Virus record (IMG/VR): IMGVR_UViG_3300017971_000314
Location: 1-59,113 of that record
Direction: 5' to 3' (one strand)
DNA from: a virus
DNA length: 59,113 bases
This document shows, piece after piece, positions 40,731-50,333 of this stretch. A program made the translations under genes and the position numbers. The notes beneath the pieces are model-generated. The model was not told where the DNA came from. It was given only the letters and a program-made list of their open reading frames with translations, and did no database searches. Position 1 is the stretch's first letter, and each line of letters starts with the position of its first letter.

Positions 40731-43700
40731 ATGACGGTTAATGTCGGTGGTATCCTCTTTGATATTCAGGCTGAGTTACGAGACGCTCTTCAGGGCATCG
40801 ACGTATTGGTGACCAAGCTTGGCGCCATAGAGGATGCGGCCAAAAAGACTAAGGACGAAGTCGAGAACCTTGGTAGCTCCACGACGATGTTGGAGAGGAC
40901 TGTTGGAGCGCTGGCGTTCGCTCTTGGAGGCCTCGGCCTGGGATCGCTGGCCAAATTCTCTGCTGAATACGCTGCCAGAGTGGAGACGCTTGGCATCGTT
41001 CTGGAGAATGTCGGCAAGAACGCAGGCTATTCGCAAGAGCAAATCCACTCTCTGGAAAACGGGATCAAGTCTCTCGGTATCACGACCGAGGTTGCTCGAA
41101 CGTCGATGGCTCAAATGATTCAAGCCGAGCTTGACCTCACGAAGGCCGTTGAGCTGGCGAGAGGGGCACAGGACGCTGCGGTTATTTCTGGCATGGATTC
41201 ATCGGCGACCTTCGAGCGGTTGCAGTACGCCATCTCGAATCTGGATACGATGTCGTTGCGGTACATGGGCGTTCTTGTGAGTCTGGCGCAGGCTGAGGAG
41301 AAGTACGCAGCGGCGAACAACAAGACAGTGAAGAGCCTGACTATCCGTGAGCGCCAGGAAGCATTGATGGCGGAGGTGCTCCGGAAGCTCACACTGTTGC
41401 AGGGAACGTACGAGTCCGCGATGGAGACTGCTGGTAAGCAAATGACCTCGATGGTTCGTTTGTGGAACGAAGCGTACAACGAGTTGGGCAAGCAGTTCCA
41501 GCCTATCTTGCGTGCTCACATCAAGCTCATCTCTGACTTGCTGAAGATATACGCTGAGACAACTGATACCACCAAGATTCTGACAGCCGCTACGGTGGCC
41601 TTCGGGGCGGCTCTTCTTTCGCTCATTGGCGTGGCGAAGACATTGACCGTGGTGCTCGGAGCATTAGGGGTATCGATGAAACTTCTTGGTGCTGCAACGC
41701 CTGCACTGACAGCTCTGACCTTGGTTATTGCCGGTCTTGCAGCTGCCTATGTAGCTTTGAGCGCGGCCCAGGAAAAGGCGGCTGTCCGTTACAAAGAGTT
41801 GGAGCTTGATGCTCGAACATCGGCTTATGAGGCGAAACAACTGTCGAAGTTGACGGAAGAATTCGAAGCTCTGGCCCGGAAACAGGATCGAACCTCTGAA
41901 GAGCAAGATCGGTACAACGAGCTTATCGGTAAGCTCGCGGCTCTCGAACCAAGACTGCTTAAGATTCTGAAGGATAAGAACCTGGCTCTTGAGGATCAGT
42001 TGCGGTTGCTTCAGGGCATTACTGGTGAGAAGGAGCGGCAGGCACAACTTGATGCTGAGGAGGCGGACGAGGCGAGGGTGGAAAGGCTGGTCAGTCTTCA
42101 GAACGAGAGAGAGCGGATTCGGAGTACACTCGAAGGTACAGGAACGACTGGAGTCTACAAAGGCCGTGGCGCTCTCAACTTCATGTCCTGGAGGGAGGTC
42201 ACCGGAGGAGCTGCTTTTCCGATGGAGTTGGAGGAGTTTCTCGCAAAAGCAAGAGAGCTAAACGTAGAGCCTACCCGAAGTGCGAGGACTCGGTACAATG
42301 ACTTGATAGAGAGGTGGCGGAGCGTACAGGCCGAGATCGACAGCATCATAGGAGACGTAACCTCAGAAGAGGATCGGCTCAGGCAGGTCCGCGAAACCGA
42401 GCTTCAGGATTACATCGCCAGGGTCCGCATCGAAGGCCGTGAGATTATCGAAGAGATGGCTCGCATCAAGAAGGACAAGCTCGACCTGCTTCGCCTGGAG
42501 TTGAAAGAACGCCTCGACGCGATGGACAGCGAGTTCAACGAGATGAGGCAGAAAGAGGGGTGGATGGATGCCGAGCTTGAGGAGCTAACTCGGAAGCACG
42601 AAGAGCGAAAGCAAACCATGCGGGAGCTGTACGGTAAGAGGGAAATCGAGCTTATCGATTCCATCAACCGCGAAGTCCGCGACCGTATCATGGAGGTCAC
42701 CAAGGAGAAGCTGGCTCTCTACCGCGAGGACTTAACAGCTCAAGATAACGCATTAGATGAAGCGAAGCGCATTTGGGACGAGTGGCAGCGGATGACGGAG
42801 AACATCCAGTCGTTCCTGCGGAGAGAGCAGCTTAGCCTCATAGGAGAGGACCAGCCTGGACGAGCGGGCGTGATGAGGCAGTTTGACATCTACGCCGAAG
42901 CTCTGAAGGATTACGCTCGGACCGTGGAGGACGTGAATGACGTCCTCGCCATGTTCCAGCAAACGCAGGACGCAGCCCTGAAGAGCAGCCAGCGGCGCGT
43001 TGTAGACCTCCAGCGTGACATGAAGGATTTGGAGTACGACTGGCGGCAGGTCCGGAAGAACATGCCGGAGCAGTATAACGAGCGTTGGAGGCGAATAGCC
43101 GAAGATGAGACCCTGTCGGCGAAAGAGCGGTATGAGCTTCAGCGCGATCTCGTTATAGAGTTTCGGCGTGAGCGCGACGAGCGTGTCAGGAGTTACCGAG
43201 AGACGAAACAGCATCTGGAGGACCAGATAGCCGACGAGCAGGCCGCCCAGGAGGAGATGGCTCGGACGGCTACGCAGATGTTTGAGTTGACGCAGCAGCG
43301 TGCCAGGGAGCTTGCTGAGCAACAGCTTGTAGACAATCAAGCTGTTGAGGAGAGCCTTCTCCAGCATGTCACGCTTGAGCAGGAAAAGCTTGAGATACTG
43401 AAAGCAGAGTCCGCAGAACTCGATGAGCAGGGCAGGCTGTACTCGCAACTCCTTACCATTATCCAGAGCACCGAAGTTGCTTTGGCAGCAGCGAAAGGAG
43501 CGGAGGGAGCGTTCGATGTCGGAGCTGTCGGTCCGGCAGCCGTGTTCCTCGAAGCAGCAAGTCTGGCTCAGTCTGCTTTTATCGACACGCTCCAATCTCG
43601 TTTGACGAAAGGTCAGGAGTTAATGGCCAAGCTGGTCGGGAACACGACAGACATGATGGCTATGTTCGTCGGTGACATCGACGTGAGGATCGAGATGGTG

Positions 43701-43787
43701 GAAGCAGGCCTGGCTCGGTTGGAGGCCATCGAAAGCGCACGTGCTCGCCGGACCTCTGGTAAGAAGGCGGCGCAGGGAGTATCGTAA
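40731..43787 (+). CDS. Tail tape measure protein
   Basis: A 1018-residue protein, start ATG 40731. It follows the chaperones. An N-terminal coiled coil leads into hydrophobic segments near 55-75 (ALAFALGGLGLGSLAKFSAE) and 280-350 (TLTVVLGALGVSMKLLG; ALTLVIAGLAAAYVALSAAQ), then about 550 residues of long charged helices. At about 1.5 angstroms per residue this predicts a tail near 150 nm. The hydrophobic segments probably enter the host membrane during ejection. Confidence 0.88.
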   Translation: MTVNVGGILFDIQAELRDALQGIDVLVTKLGAIEDAAKKTKDEVENLGSSTTMLERTVGALAFALGGLGLGSLAKFSAEYAARVETLGIVLENVGKNAGYSQEQIHSLENGIKSLGITTEVARTSMAQMIQAELDLTKAVELARGAQDAAVISGMDSSATFERLQYAISNLDTMSLRYMGVLVSLAQAEEKYAAANNKTVKSLTIRERQEALMAEVLRKLTLLQGTYESAMETAGKQMTSMVRLWNEAYNELGKQFQPILRAHIKLISDLLKIYAETTDTTKILTAATVAFGAALLSLIGVAKTLTVVLGALGVSMKLLGAATPALTALTLVIAGLAAAYVALSAAQEKAAVRYKELELDARTSAYEAKQLSKLTEEFEALARKQDRTSEEQDRYNELIGKLAALEPRLLKILKDKNLALEDQLRLLQGITGEKERQAQLDAEEADEARVERLVSLQNERERIRSTLEGTGTTGVYKGRGALNFMSWREVTGGAAFPMELEEFLAKARELNVEPTRSARTRYNDLIERWRSVQAEIDSIIGDVTSEEDRLRQVRETELQDYIARVRIEGREIIEEMARIKKDKLDLLRLELKERLDAMDSEFNEMRQKEGWMDAELEELTRKHEERKQTMRELYGKREIELIDSINREVRDRIMEVTKEKLALYREDLTAQDNALDEAKRIWDEWQRMTENIQSFLRREQLSLIGEDQPGRAGVMRQFDIYAEALKDYARTVEDVNDVLAMFQQTQDAALKSSQRRVVDLQRDMKDLEYDWRQVRKNMPEQYNERWRRIAEDETLSAKERYELQRDLVIEFRRERDERVRSYRETKQHLEDQIADEQAAQEEMARTATQMFELTQQRARELAEQQLVDNQAVEESLLQHVTLEQEKLEILKAESAELDEQGRLYSQLLTIIQSTEVALAAAKGAEGAFDVGAVGPAAVFLEAASLAQSAFIDTLQSRLTKGQELMAKLVGNTTDMMAMFVGDIDVRIEMVEAGLARLEAIESARARRTSGKKAAQGVS

Positions 43788-44236
43788 TGACAGAGCCTGA
43801 TTCTTATGAAGGCGATCTGTATGCGTGGTACAAGGAGCAGTGGCTCGGCGATAGAGTTCTGTCCTTGAGATCGTATCCGGAGAGCTTAACGAGCACAGAG
43901 GAGCCGTTGCTGTGGGCTCCGTTTCCTCTTGTGACGCGCAACTCTCCGAACATCGTCTGGCGGGTAACGTTGAAGGTGTGGAAGGCATCGTTGGCTCCGG
44001 TCAACCTGCTTGGAGCCATCGATAGCTACTACGGACTGTTCTTCGCGGGCAAAAGCTCTTTGATTGTTTGCTATTCGGAGGTAAGCACCAATGTAGCACG
44101 GCGGTATCCATACACGATGCTGAAGAACATCAATCCGGGAGCGTACGACGACGTAAGTAGAAACTACTTTGACGACGCTCTGACCTTCGAGTTTACATCG
44201 GTCGGCACGCCGACGACCGTGTGGGGAACGGTGTAG
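43787..44236 (+). CDS. Tail tip/distal tail protein candidate
   Basis: A 149-residue protein, start ATG 43787 overlapping the tape measure stop (TAATG). Beta-rich and aromatic (EEPLLWAPFPLVTRNSPNIV; WRVTLKVWKAS). Its place right after the tape measure suggests a distal tail or tail tip component. No specific family is recognised. Confidence 0.55.
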   Translation: MTEPDSYEGDLYAWYKEQWLGDRVLSLRSYPESLTSTEEPLLWAPFPLVTRNSPNIVWRVTLKVWKASLAPVNLLGAIDSYYGLFFAGKSSLIVCYSEVSTNVARRYPYTMLKNINPGAYDDVSRNYFDDALTFEFTSVGTPTTVWGTV

Positions 44237-44239
44237 AGC

Positions 44240-46945
44240 ATGACTGACGCGTCTACCATAATCGCTTTGTGTGTAGCCACGACTCCGGTTGATCTGAGGG
44301 CAAATCAGGTCGAGTTGGAGGAGTTGAACGTCTCGTACGACCGCTATCGGACGCTCAGCTTCCTCCAGCGGGTGACGCATACGAATCCATCGTACTACAA
44401 CCAGCAGGCTGTGCGGCTGGACATGTACGGGAAAGTTCGGTTTCGTGGCAAGATTAAGACGGTCGAACATGTTGGCTCTCCTGAGAGTGAGCTTGTCCGG
44501 TACGTGGCTTACGGGGCGAGAGAGCAGGCTGCCGAGGTCAACGTCCTGGATGATAATGGCTCGCCGCGAGTGGTGTTCAACGCGCCGTATGAGGATGAGG
44601 AATTCGCCTTCGCTCGGCAAAACTGGAGCGTAGGGCAGATGATCCAGTGGTTGTTCGAGCAGCACCGAACCGAGTTGAACAGCAAAGGCGTCATCGACAC
44701 GGCCAGCGCAACGCTGTCGAATTCATACGGGTATGCTCCGGTCGAAGTCTCTTCGATGAGTTGGAAACCGGATAAGGTCGTGCTGTCGGCCATGACGTTC
44801 GATCAAGCTCTGACTAACCTGATGAAGATATCTCCTGGCTATGCATACATCTATGACCCTCACAACCAGATCTTCCGCTTCCGCAAGGTCAACTCGCTTT
44901 CAACCACGGTCATCACGTACAACAACTCCATCGACGTGGTGAAGAACGTCTCCTTGAACCCCGACACGACCGACCGCTATACAGCTATGCGCATCGTCGG
45001 AGCAAAGCAGCCGAAGTCGCTGTCCATCTTTGAGAGCACCGGTGACCTGACACGGCTGTGGGATTCGAGCCTTGAGGCGACCTGGAGTCTTCCGAAGGCC
45101 TGGGGAGGAGCGCACACAGGCTCTGGTACGATAACCACAGGTACGGCAAGCATGGTGGTGGATTCGTCTCAGACCTGGGCGGTCAATAAGTGGAAGGATG
45201 GTCTGCTGACCATCGTGTCGACCGGCACCTTCTCGAACGTCAAGAGCTACCGCATCATCACGAGAAGCACCACGACCGGAGTGTACATCGAACCTAACTG
45301 GATGGTAGTGCCGCAGGCTGGGGCGGCGTACAAGATAAGCTCGGCGGTATCGCCATACCGGTATGTTTATAGTAGGTGGCAGGTCACATCGCCTGCGTAC
45401 AGGCACATCGCCAAGGAGATGACGTACGGAGGGAGTTGGATACTCGGTGGACTGGTGTACGAGATAGCCAGGACCAGAGGACCGCGCCTGTGGAGAAAGG
45501 TCATAGGCAGTGTGGGATCGAACACACTCAGTACATGGATGCCGGTGCCTGCGGACTTCTTCTGGCGGTCCGGCGTCATGCTGTCTCGGCTTCCAGTGTG
45601 GCAGGGAACCAAGCTGAGCACCTTCACGCCAGGAACGTCGTCTCCTGCGGTTGACGTGCGTCTCGATTATGCGTACTTGTCCGATCCGACGTCGGTGAGG
45701 TATCCGACCAGCGGCTTCACAGGGACGGCGTACGGCACCTTCGGCATCGAGCGCGAGCTGGTAATCTACGATGAGGAGTTTCAGGACGAGACGCAGGTGG
45801 ACCGGTACATGGAGATGGCTACCAACCTGCTCGATGCGTACAAGGACGTATTGTATGACGGCCACGTACAGCAGGCTCAGAAATTCAACGTGGCATTCAG
45901 CAACCTCGGTCTGCGAGTGAACATCGCGGCTCAGACGGGAGCAGGCAGTCCTATCACGACCGGCTTCGAGAACATCGGAGCTATGGTGACGGAGGCCTCA
46001 TACAACTTCCAGGGCCACTCCACCAAGCTGACGCTCACGACGGGACTCGAGTTCACGTTCGATGAGGTCAAGCGGATGTTCTCGGATGAGACGAAGGTGC
46101 AGTGGCGGCGAGGTCTGCGATTGGATGATGCGAGCGTGTTCCCTCCGGACCTGCAAGTCTGCTCCGATACGTGTGGCGAGACCAGCCCTCCATGCGAGAA
46201 TCCTCCATGCGGTGAGGACCACCTTTGCGGCTCAGGACATCCGTGCTCTTCGGAGCATGTCTGCGGCGATGAGGTGACGCCGTGCGTGGAGGGGGATAAC
46301 ATGACGCCTGATCCTCCGGACGATGGCAGCGACGAAGTCTGTGGTGACGAGCAGGTGTGTCCGATGGGTCAGGTGTGCGACGAAGACCACATTTGCGGTC
46401 CTGGCATGCTGCCGTGCGACAGTCAGGCTCCTCCTTGTGACGGCGAAACGCCGACGTGCGATGGACAAACACCGCAACCTCCGGGTCCGATTTGTCCGAC
46501 GGAAGGTGGTTGTGGAGCCGTGGAGAATGCTCCTGACTATTCATGGTTTGAGCATGAGTGCTGTAACTATGCTCCGTACTCGTTCTCCTTCACAGGGACA
46601 GGCTACACAAACGTGGTCAGCGAGGACTGCACCGACTGGAACTTCAGCGATTACCTGGAATGGGATCCGGTAGACCAGCGGTGGGAGTACAGCGACCCGG
46701 ACAGAACCATCACGCTGACCTGCGCAATCTACTCGGAAGAAAGCCAACCGTGCGACGGCAAAACGTATTGGCAGCTCCAGCTAAGCTCTGTGGCATGTAG
46801 CTGCTTGTACACGTCGTGGGAGGATGGATGCGGTGGAGCAGACAACTGCGAGAACGACTTCTGTGATGGCGGCGTGTTCGATTCGGATTGCTGTAGCAGC
46901 GGTCCGGACTGTCTGGCCGGGTCATTCACCATTACTCCGGTGTGA
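44240..46945 (+). CDS. Tail hub/tip protein with Cys-rich C-terminal domain
   Basis: A 901-residue protein starting at ATG 44240. Residues 1-600 look like a tail hub (gp27/tail-associated type): beta-rich, with WSVGQMIQWLFEQHRTELNS and FDEVKRMFSDETKVQWRR near 605-622. From residue 641 the protein changes to a Cys-rich region with about 30 Cys to residue 893, often at six-residue spacing (CGEDHLCGSGHPCSSEHVCG), rich in Pro, Asp and Gly. Such Cys density is rare in phage tails. It may be a disulfide-locked or modified receptor-binding tip. The radical SAM maturase at 48255 is a candidate modifier. Confidence 0.7.
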   Translation: MTDASTIIALCVATTPVDLRANQVELEELNVSYDRYRTLSFLQRVTHTNPSYYNQQAVRLDMYGKVRFRGKIKTVEHVGSPESELVRYVAYGAREQAAEVNVLDDNGSPRVVFNAPYEDEEFAFARQNWSVGQMIQWLFEQHRTELNSKGVIDTASATLSNSYGYAPVEVSSMSWKPDKVVLSAMTFDQALTNLMKISPGYAYIYDPHNQIFRFRKVNSLSTTVITYNNSIDVVKNVSLNPDTTDRYTAMRIVGAKQPKSLSIFESTGDLTRLWDSSLEATWSLPKAWGGAHTGSGTITTGTASMVVDSSQTWAVNKWKDGLLTIVSTGTFSNVKSYRIITRSTTTGVYIEPNWMVVPQAGAAYKISSAVSPYRYVYSRWQVTSPAYRHIAKEMTYGGSWILGGLVYEIARTRGPRLWRKVIGSVGSNTLSTWMPVPADFFWRSGVMLSRLPVWQGTKLSTFTPGTSSPAVDVRLDYAYLSDPTSVRYPTSGFTGTAYGTFGIERELVIYDEEFQDETQVDRYMEMATNLLDAYKDVLYDGHVQQAQKFNVAFSNLGLRVNIAAQTGAGSPITTGFENIGAMVTEASYNFQGHSTKLTLTTGLEFTFDEVKRMFSDETKVQWRRGLRLDDASVFPPDLQVCSDTCGETSPPCENPPCGEDHLCGSGHPCSSEHVCGDEVTPCVEGDNMTPDPPDDGSDEVCGDEQVCPMGQVCDEDHICGPGMLPCDSQAPPCDGETPTCDGQTPQPPGPICPTEGGCGAVENAPDYSWFEHECCNYAPYSFSFTGTGYTNVVSEDCTDWNFSDYLEWDPVDQRWEYSDPDRTITLTCAIYSEESQPCDGKTYWQLQLSSVACSCLYTSWEDGCGGADNCENDFCDGGVFDSDCCSSGPDCLAGSFTITPV

Positions 46946-47472
46946 GTATGATTGAATGCGAGTACCTGTACGACGGACGGTGCGAGTTGACCGGTGGCTT
47001 CATGTCAGAGGACAACTGCCGGTTCTGTACGAACGACAAGACAGGGATTTTCCGAGCGAAGCTGAAAGCTCACAAGGCCAAGATGGACCTGAAGAAGCGA
47101 AAGGAGGAAGGCACAGAGACGTACGAGTGTCCGGGGTTGGTGCTGGAGGTTGACGCTCTGTTCTGCGAGGAGTGCCTGCGGAATCCGTACCTGCGTCAAC
47201 GCATGGCTCAAAGCCGGATACGCCGAGTGCGGCTGCTTCCGTGCAAGCATAGAGGAGAGGAGGTGGGAACAAGAGAGGTTACGTGCTGCGGAGGCAAGGT
47301 GAAGGAGTTTCCTACGGTCGCGTGCGACCTACGAGATGAGCCTCCGATTGTGGTGAGGGATTGTGTGAAGTGCAATGACTTTGAGCCGGTAGAGGAGCTT
47401 GACCAGGATGAAGATTGGTGTCGTTTTCGCTCAAGCAGCAGGGAAGGTGACAACAGGTTGGTACGTCGCTGA
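46942..47472 (+). CDS. Cys-rich protein of the modification cluster
   Basis: A 176-residue protein, start GTG 46942 (4-nt overlap) or ATG 46948. About 14 Cys in several clusters: CEYLYDGRCELTGG, CRFC, CEEC, then CCGGKVKEFPTVACDLRD and CVKCNDFEP. The CCGG...C...CxxC pattern occurs, from memory, in small proteins near phage and bacterial glycosyltransferases. It may bind Fe-S or zinc, or be a substrate. It overlaps the glycosyltransferase start. Confidence 0.55.
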   Translation: MSMIECEYLYDGRCELTGGFMSEDNCRFCTNDKTGIFRAKLKAHKAKMDLKKRKEEGTETYECPGLVLEVDALFCEECLRNPYLRQRMAQSRIRRVRLLPCKHRGEEVGTREVTCCGGKVKEFPTVACDLRDEPPIVVRDCVKCNDFEPVEELDQDEDWCRFRSSSREGDNRLVRR

Positions 47473-48286
47473 GGCTCTGCAAGGACTTGGCCACAACGTC
47501 GTACCGTTGGACATTCACCAAGAGATCGAACCTCCGCTCGACCTTGTCATCAAGGTTGACGATACGTTTCCCCTCCAGGAGCAGCACGCATCACTGAAGA
47601 ACTTTCCGAACCGGGTGTTCTGGATGCTGGATAGTCACACCGGCATGCAGAGGTGTCTGGCCATAGCACGACTCTTTCCGATAGTGGTCTGTGCTCAGAA
47701 AGAGGCTTTGCCAACTGTCGCGAGGAACGTCAGGGCACGGTTGTTGTGGTTGCCTTACGCAGCATCCGAGAGTATCGGCAGAGACGATGGTGTCGAACGC
47801 GACATCGACATCGCATTCGTCGGTAGGCTCTCGCCGCCTCGAGTGGCAGCGCTGGACCTGCTTGGGAGGTACTTCCGAGTAGCCGCCGACGACTCCGGCA
47901 ATCCGTCTGTCATTCCGACGATGTACTCACGGAGCAAGATGGTTGTCAACTTCCCCCTTGCCAGCGACCTGAACATGCGTGTGTTTGAGGCGATGGCGTG
48001 CGGAGCCTTGCTCCTTCAGCACACCGACGAACGGCTGAGGATAGACAACGGCATGGATGAGTTGATGAAGCCGGGCATCCACTATGCGGAGTTCTCTTGC
48101 TTGAAGGATGCAATCCAGAAAGCTCAATACTTCGTTGGCCACAAGAGTGCGCTCAAGGAGGTTGCCGAGCGCGGGCAGCGAGTGGTCCGAGAGCACCACA
48201 TGTATGCGGATCGTATGCAGAAGCTGCTTCAGTTTGTATCGGAAGGGGACCAGGATGCAGCAGAATCGGATGCTGTCGGCAAGTGA
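47408..48286 (+). CDS. Glycosyltransferase (GT-B, CgeB-like)
   Basis: A 292-residue protein; ATG 47408 is chosen (GAGGAGC upstream). MKIGVVFAQAAGKVTTGWYV start, DIAFVGRLSPPRVAALDLLG in the middle, then MVVNFPLASDLNMRVFEAMA and CGALLLQ at the nucleotide-sugar site. This is the CgeB/GT1-like family found in phage and spore modification loci. It lies right after the Cys-rich genes and overlaps the radical SAM gene by 32 nt, so the two are likely made together. Confidence 0.75.
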   Translation: MKIGVVFAQAAGKVTTGWYVAEALQGLGHNVVPLDIHQEIEPPLDLVIKVDDTFPLQEQHASLKNFPNRVFWMLDSHTGMQRCLAIARLFPIVVCAQKEALPTVARNVRARLLWLPYAASESIGRDDGVERDIDIAFVGRLSPPRVAALDLLGRYFRVAADDSGNPSVIPTMYSRSKMVVNFPLASDLNMRVFEAMACGALLLQHTDERLRIDNGMDELMKPGIHYAEFSCLKDAIQKAQYFVGHKSALKEVAERGQRVVREHHMYADRMQKLLQFVSEGDQDAAESDAVGK

Positions 48287-49760
48287 GGCGGAGCGCGTAG
48301 ACACTAACTTCTCGTGGCTTGTGCCGTGCCGCCCGCAGGTCCACCTGTTCCGGTATCTCGGGAAGTGCTTCGCGTACGACGCTAACTCCAGAGTTAGCTT
48401 CGAAGTGACCGACGACGTCTACGACCTCATGGTCGCGGCTCAGGAAGACATCGTTGACGAGGATTCGGCCAAACGATTCATCCTCTCCCTGCCGGTCGCC
48501 GATCCTGTGAAGCAGGATATGATGCGATGGCTGTTCTCGGCCAAGGAACCTATGGTGGCCCTGTCTTCCTTCAAGACGTACCGTGGAGGACCATCGCAGT
48601 TGCTCTTGTCCGTGACGAATGCGTGTAACCTCAATTGCGCATACTGCTTCACCCAGTTTGGCTACGAGGACCGCTGCTCCTTCATGCCGCGAGACGTGAT
48701 TGAGAAAGCGGTGCGCTTCATGGATTCGAGGTCAAAGTGGCTCAGCTTGTTCTTCTTCGGCGGGGAGCCGATGCTGAATAAGGAGGCCATCATATACGCG
48801 ACGGCGGCTGCTCTTGGTAAGGCCGAAGCGCTGAGAGCGAAGCTGAAGCCGGGGATCACGACGAACCTGACCATCCTGGAAGACGACATGGTCAAGCTTA
48901 TGAAGGAGCATCGGTTCGGCGTAATGGTAAGCCTGGATGGGGATAAGGAGATCCAGGACGCTCAACGCGATTCGACTACACTTGGCTCGACGTACGACCT
49001 CACCATCGGCAACTTGGAGAAGCTGGCTCATGGCCGAAGGACATGCCATGTGACGCTAAGAGGCACGCTGCTCGGAACAGGGTTCGATCTGGTGAAGGTG
49101 CTCAACCATCATGAATCGCTGTGCGAGCGTGGATTGGCCGATGGCATTTCGTTCTATCCGGTCGAGTCGGACGTGGAGGGAAAGTACGACTTCGGTGAAG
49201 ACCTTTCCTGGATCGACACGGAAATCGAGAAGGCCGTCAAGTGGTATCTGCGAAGAGCGGTGCGAGGCAAGCATGTGTCGTGGGGGAGGTTGAAGCGTCA
49301 CATGGCCACGACGCTATACTGCACCATCAAGACGTACTTCTGCAACGCAGGATTTCGGTACTTAAGCGTAGGGCCAAGCGGAACCATCTTTGCCTGCCAC
49401 AGGCAAGGAGCCAGCGCTATTGGCCACGTCGACTACGGTGTGGATGAGCGGCGGAGAGTGCCGTGGGTGGACGACAGAGTGTATGCCATACCGGAATGCT
49501 CACAGTGCTGGATGAGGTTTGCCTGCGGAGGTATATGTAGGGCACATTCGTTGACAAAGTACGGTAATGCGGTCACGCCGGACAGAGCGCACTGTTACAT
49601 TGCGAAGAGGCTGTTTGAGGGGGCAGTTTGGATGTTGTCGGAGGTCGGCCAGGAACGAGCGCTAAGGTTTGTGCGCCGTCCATCTCTGTCGGTGGCAGAG
49701 AGCCGGAGGAGACAGAAGAGGCAGGCTCAGCGGAATCGTAAACATGAGGGCAAAGGTTGA
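48255..49760 (+). CDS. Radical SAM/SPASM peptide maturase
   Basis: A 501-residue protein; ATG 48255 is chosen (AAGGGG upstream). An N-terminal region with a RiPP-recognition-like feel (1-110) is followed by the SAM-binding CNLNCAYC (Cys124, Cys128, Cys131), FFFGGEPMLN and VSLDGDKEIQDAQR. The C-terminal SPASM region has CNAGFRYLSVGPSGTIFACH, CSQCWMRFACGGICRAHS and a final C, enough for two auxiliary Fe-S clusters. This matches ranthipeptide/QhpD-type maturases that make thioether or similar links in peptides. Host metabolism supplies SAM and Fe-S. Probable substrates are the nearby Cys-rich proteins. Confidence 0.85.
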   Translation: MQQNRMLSASEAERVDTNFSWLVPCRPQVHLFRYLGKCFAYDANSRVSFEVTDDVYDLMVAAQEDIVDEDSAKRFILSLPVADPVKQDMMRWLFSAKEPMVALSSFKTYRGGPSQLLLSVTNACNLNCAYCFTQFGYEDRCSFMPRDVIEKAVRFMDSRSKWLSLFFFGGEPMLNKEAIIYATAAALGKAEALRAKLKPGITTNLTILEDDMVKLMKEHRFGVMVSLDGDKEIQDAQRDSTTLGSTYDLTIGNLEKLAHGRRTCHVTLRGTLLGTGFDLVKVLNHHESLCERGLADGISFYPVESDVEGKYDFGEDLSWIDTEIEKAVKWYLRRAVRGKHVSWGRLKRHMATTLYCTIKTYFCNAGFRYLSVGPSGTIFACHRQGASAIGHVDYGVDERRRVPWVDDRVYAIPECSQCWMRFACGGICRAHSLTKYGNAVTPDRAHCYIAKRLFEGAVWMLSEVGQERALRFVRRPSLSVAESRRRQKRQAQRNRKHEGKG

Positions 49761-49944
49761 GGTACTGCAAATCTGGTGCTGCGGTTCGTCAGAACCGATT
49801 GAGGTAGACGTTCCTGTTGACGGACATACGGAGTTTCGGTGTCCGCACATAGAGGGGAGGTGGTGTAAGGTTGGACTGAACGGTATGGTATGGTGCGATT
49901 ACGTGCGCAAGGTAAAGAAGAAGGTTGAGACGGAGGAAGCGTGA
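49744..49944 (+). CDS. Small Cys-containing protein
   Basis: A 66-residue protein, start ATG 49744, overlapping the maturase end by 17 nt. Strand-rich with IWCCGSSEPIEVDVPVDGHT, CPH and two later Cys; CC...CPH...C could bind zinc or be modified. It ends KKVETEEA. Its tie to the maturase makes it a second candidate substrate or partner. Confidence 0.5.
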   Translation: MRAKVEVLQIWCCGSSEPIEVDVPVDGHTEFRCPHIEGRWCKVGLNGMVWCDYVRKVKKKVETEEA

Positions 49945-50333
49945 TGGGAGACGCACTGTGGAATATGCTCGGTAGCGAGCAGTTCTGGACCGTGCTCGCC
50001 ATGATTGTCGGCTTCATCTGGTCGTTGGGGAGGGTGAAGGACTTCCGCGACAAGGTGGCGGCGACGAAGTGGAGCAGGCTGTTCGACTTTGCCTGCCAAG
50101 CCGCAAATACGACCTACCTGACCTACGTGCAGGAGTTGAAACGCGCGAGAGAGGATGGGTCGCTGACGAAAGAGGAAGTGCAGGAGGCTCAGAAGCGCGC
50201 GCTACGTGAGTTGAAATCACTGCTACGCTCTGAGGCTCCGTCGATGCTCTCGAAGTACGGTGAGGAAGCGCTGAAGTACGTCATCCAGATGGCAGTGAAC
50301 AAGTTGCAGGGAGGTGGAGGAGACTCTGAATGA
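49944..50333 (+). CDS. Holin candidate (Holin_LLH-like)
   Basis: A 129-residue protein; ATG 49944 (GTG 49941 possible) after GGAGG. One transmembrane helix at about 14-30 (FWTVLAMIVGFIWSLG), then a long charged helix region (TYVQELKRAREDGSLTKEEV) and a Gly-rich end. This single-helix layout and length fit the LLH-type holins. The genes downstream look like spanins, supporting a lysis role. Confidence 0.6.
   Translation: MGDALWNMLGSEQFWTVLAMIVGFIWSLGRVKDFRDKVAATKWSRLFDFACQAANTTYLTYVQELKRAREDGSLTKEEVQEAQKRALRELKSLLRSEAPSMLSKYGEEALKYVIQMAVNKLQGGGGDSE

Noticed and set aside
41560-41790. Holin from the hydrophobic segments at this place
   Set aside because: They are internal to the tape measure protein, where such segments are normal.
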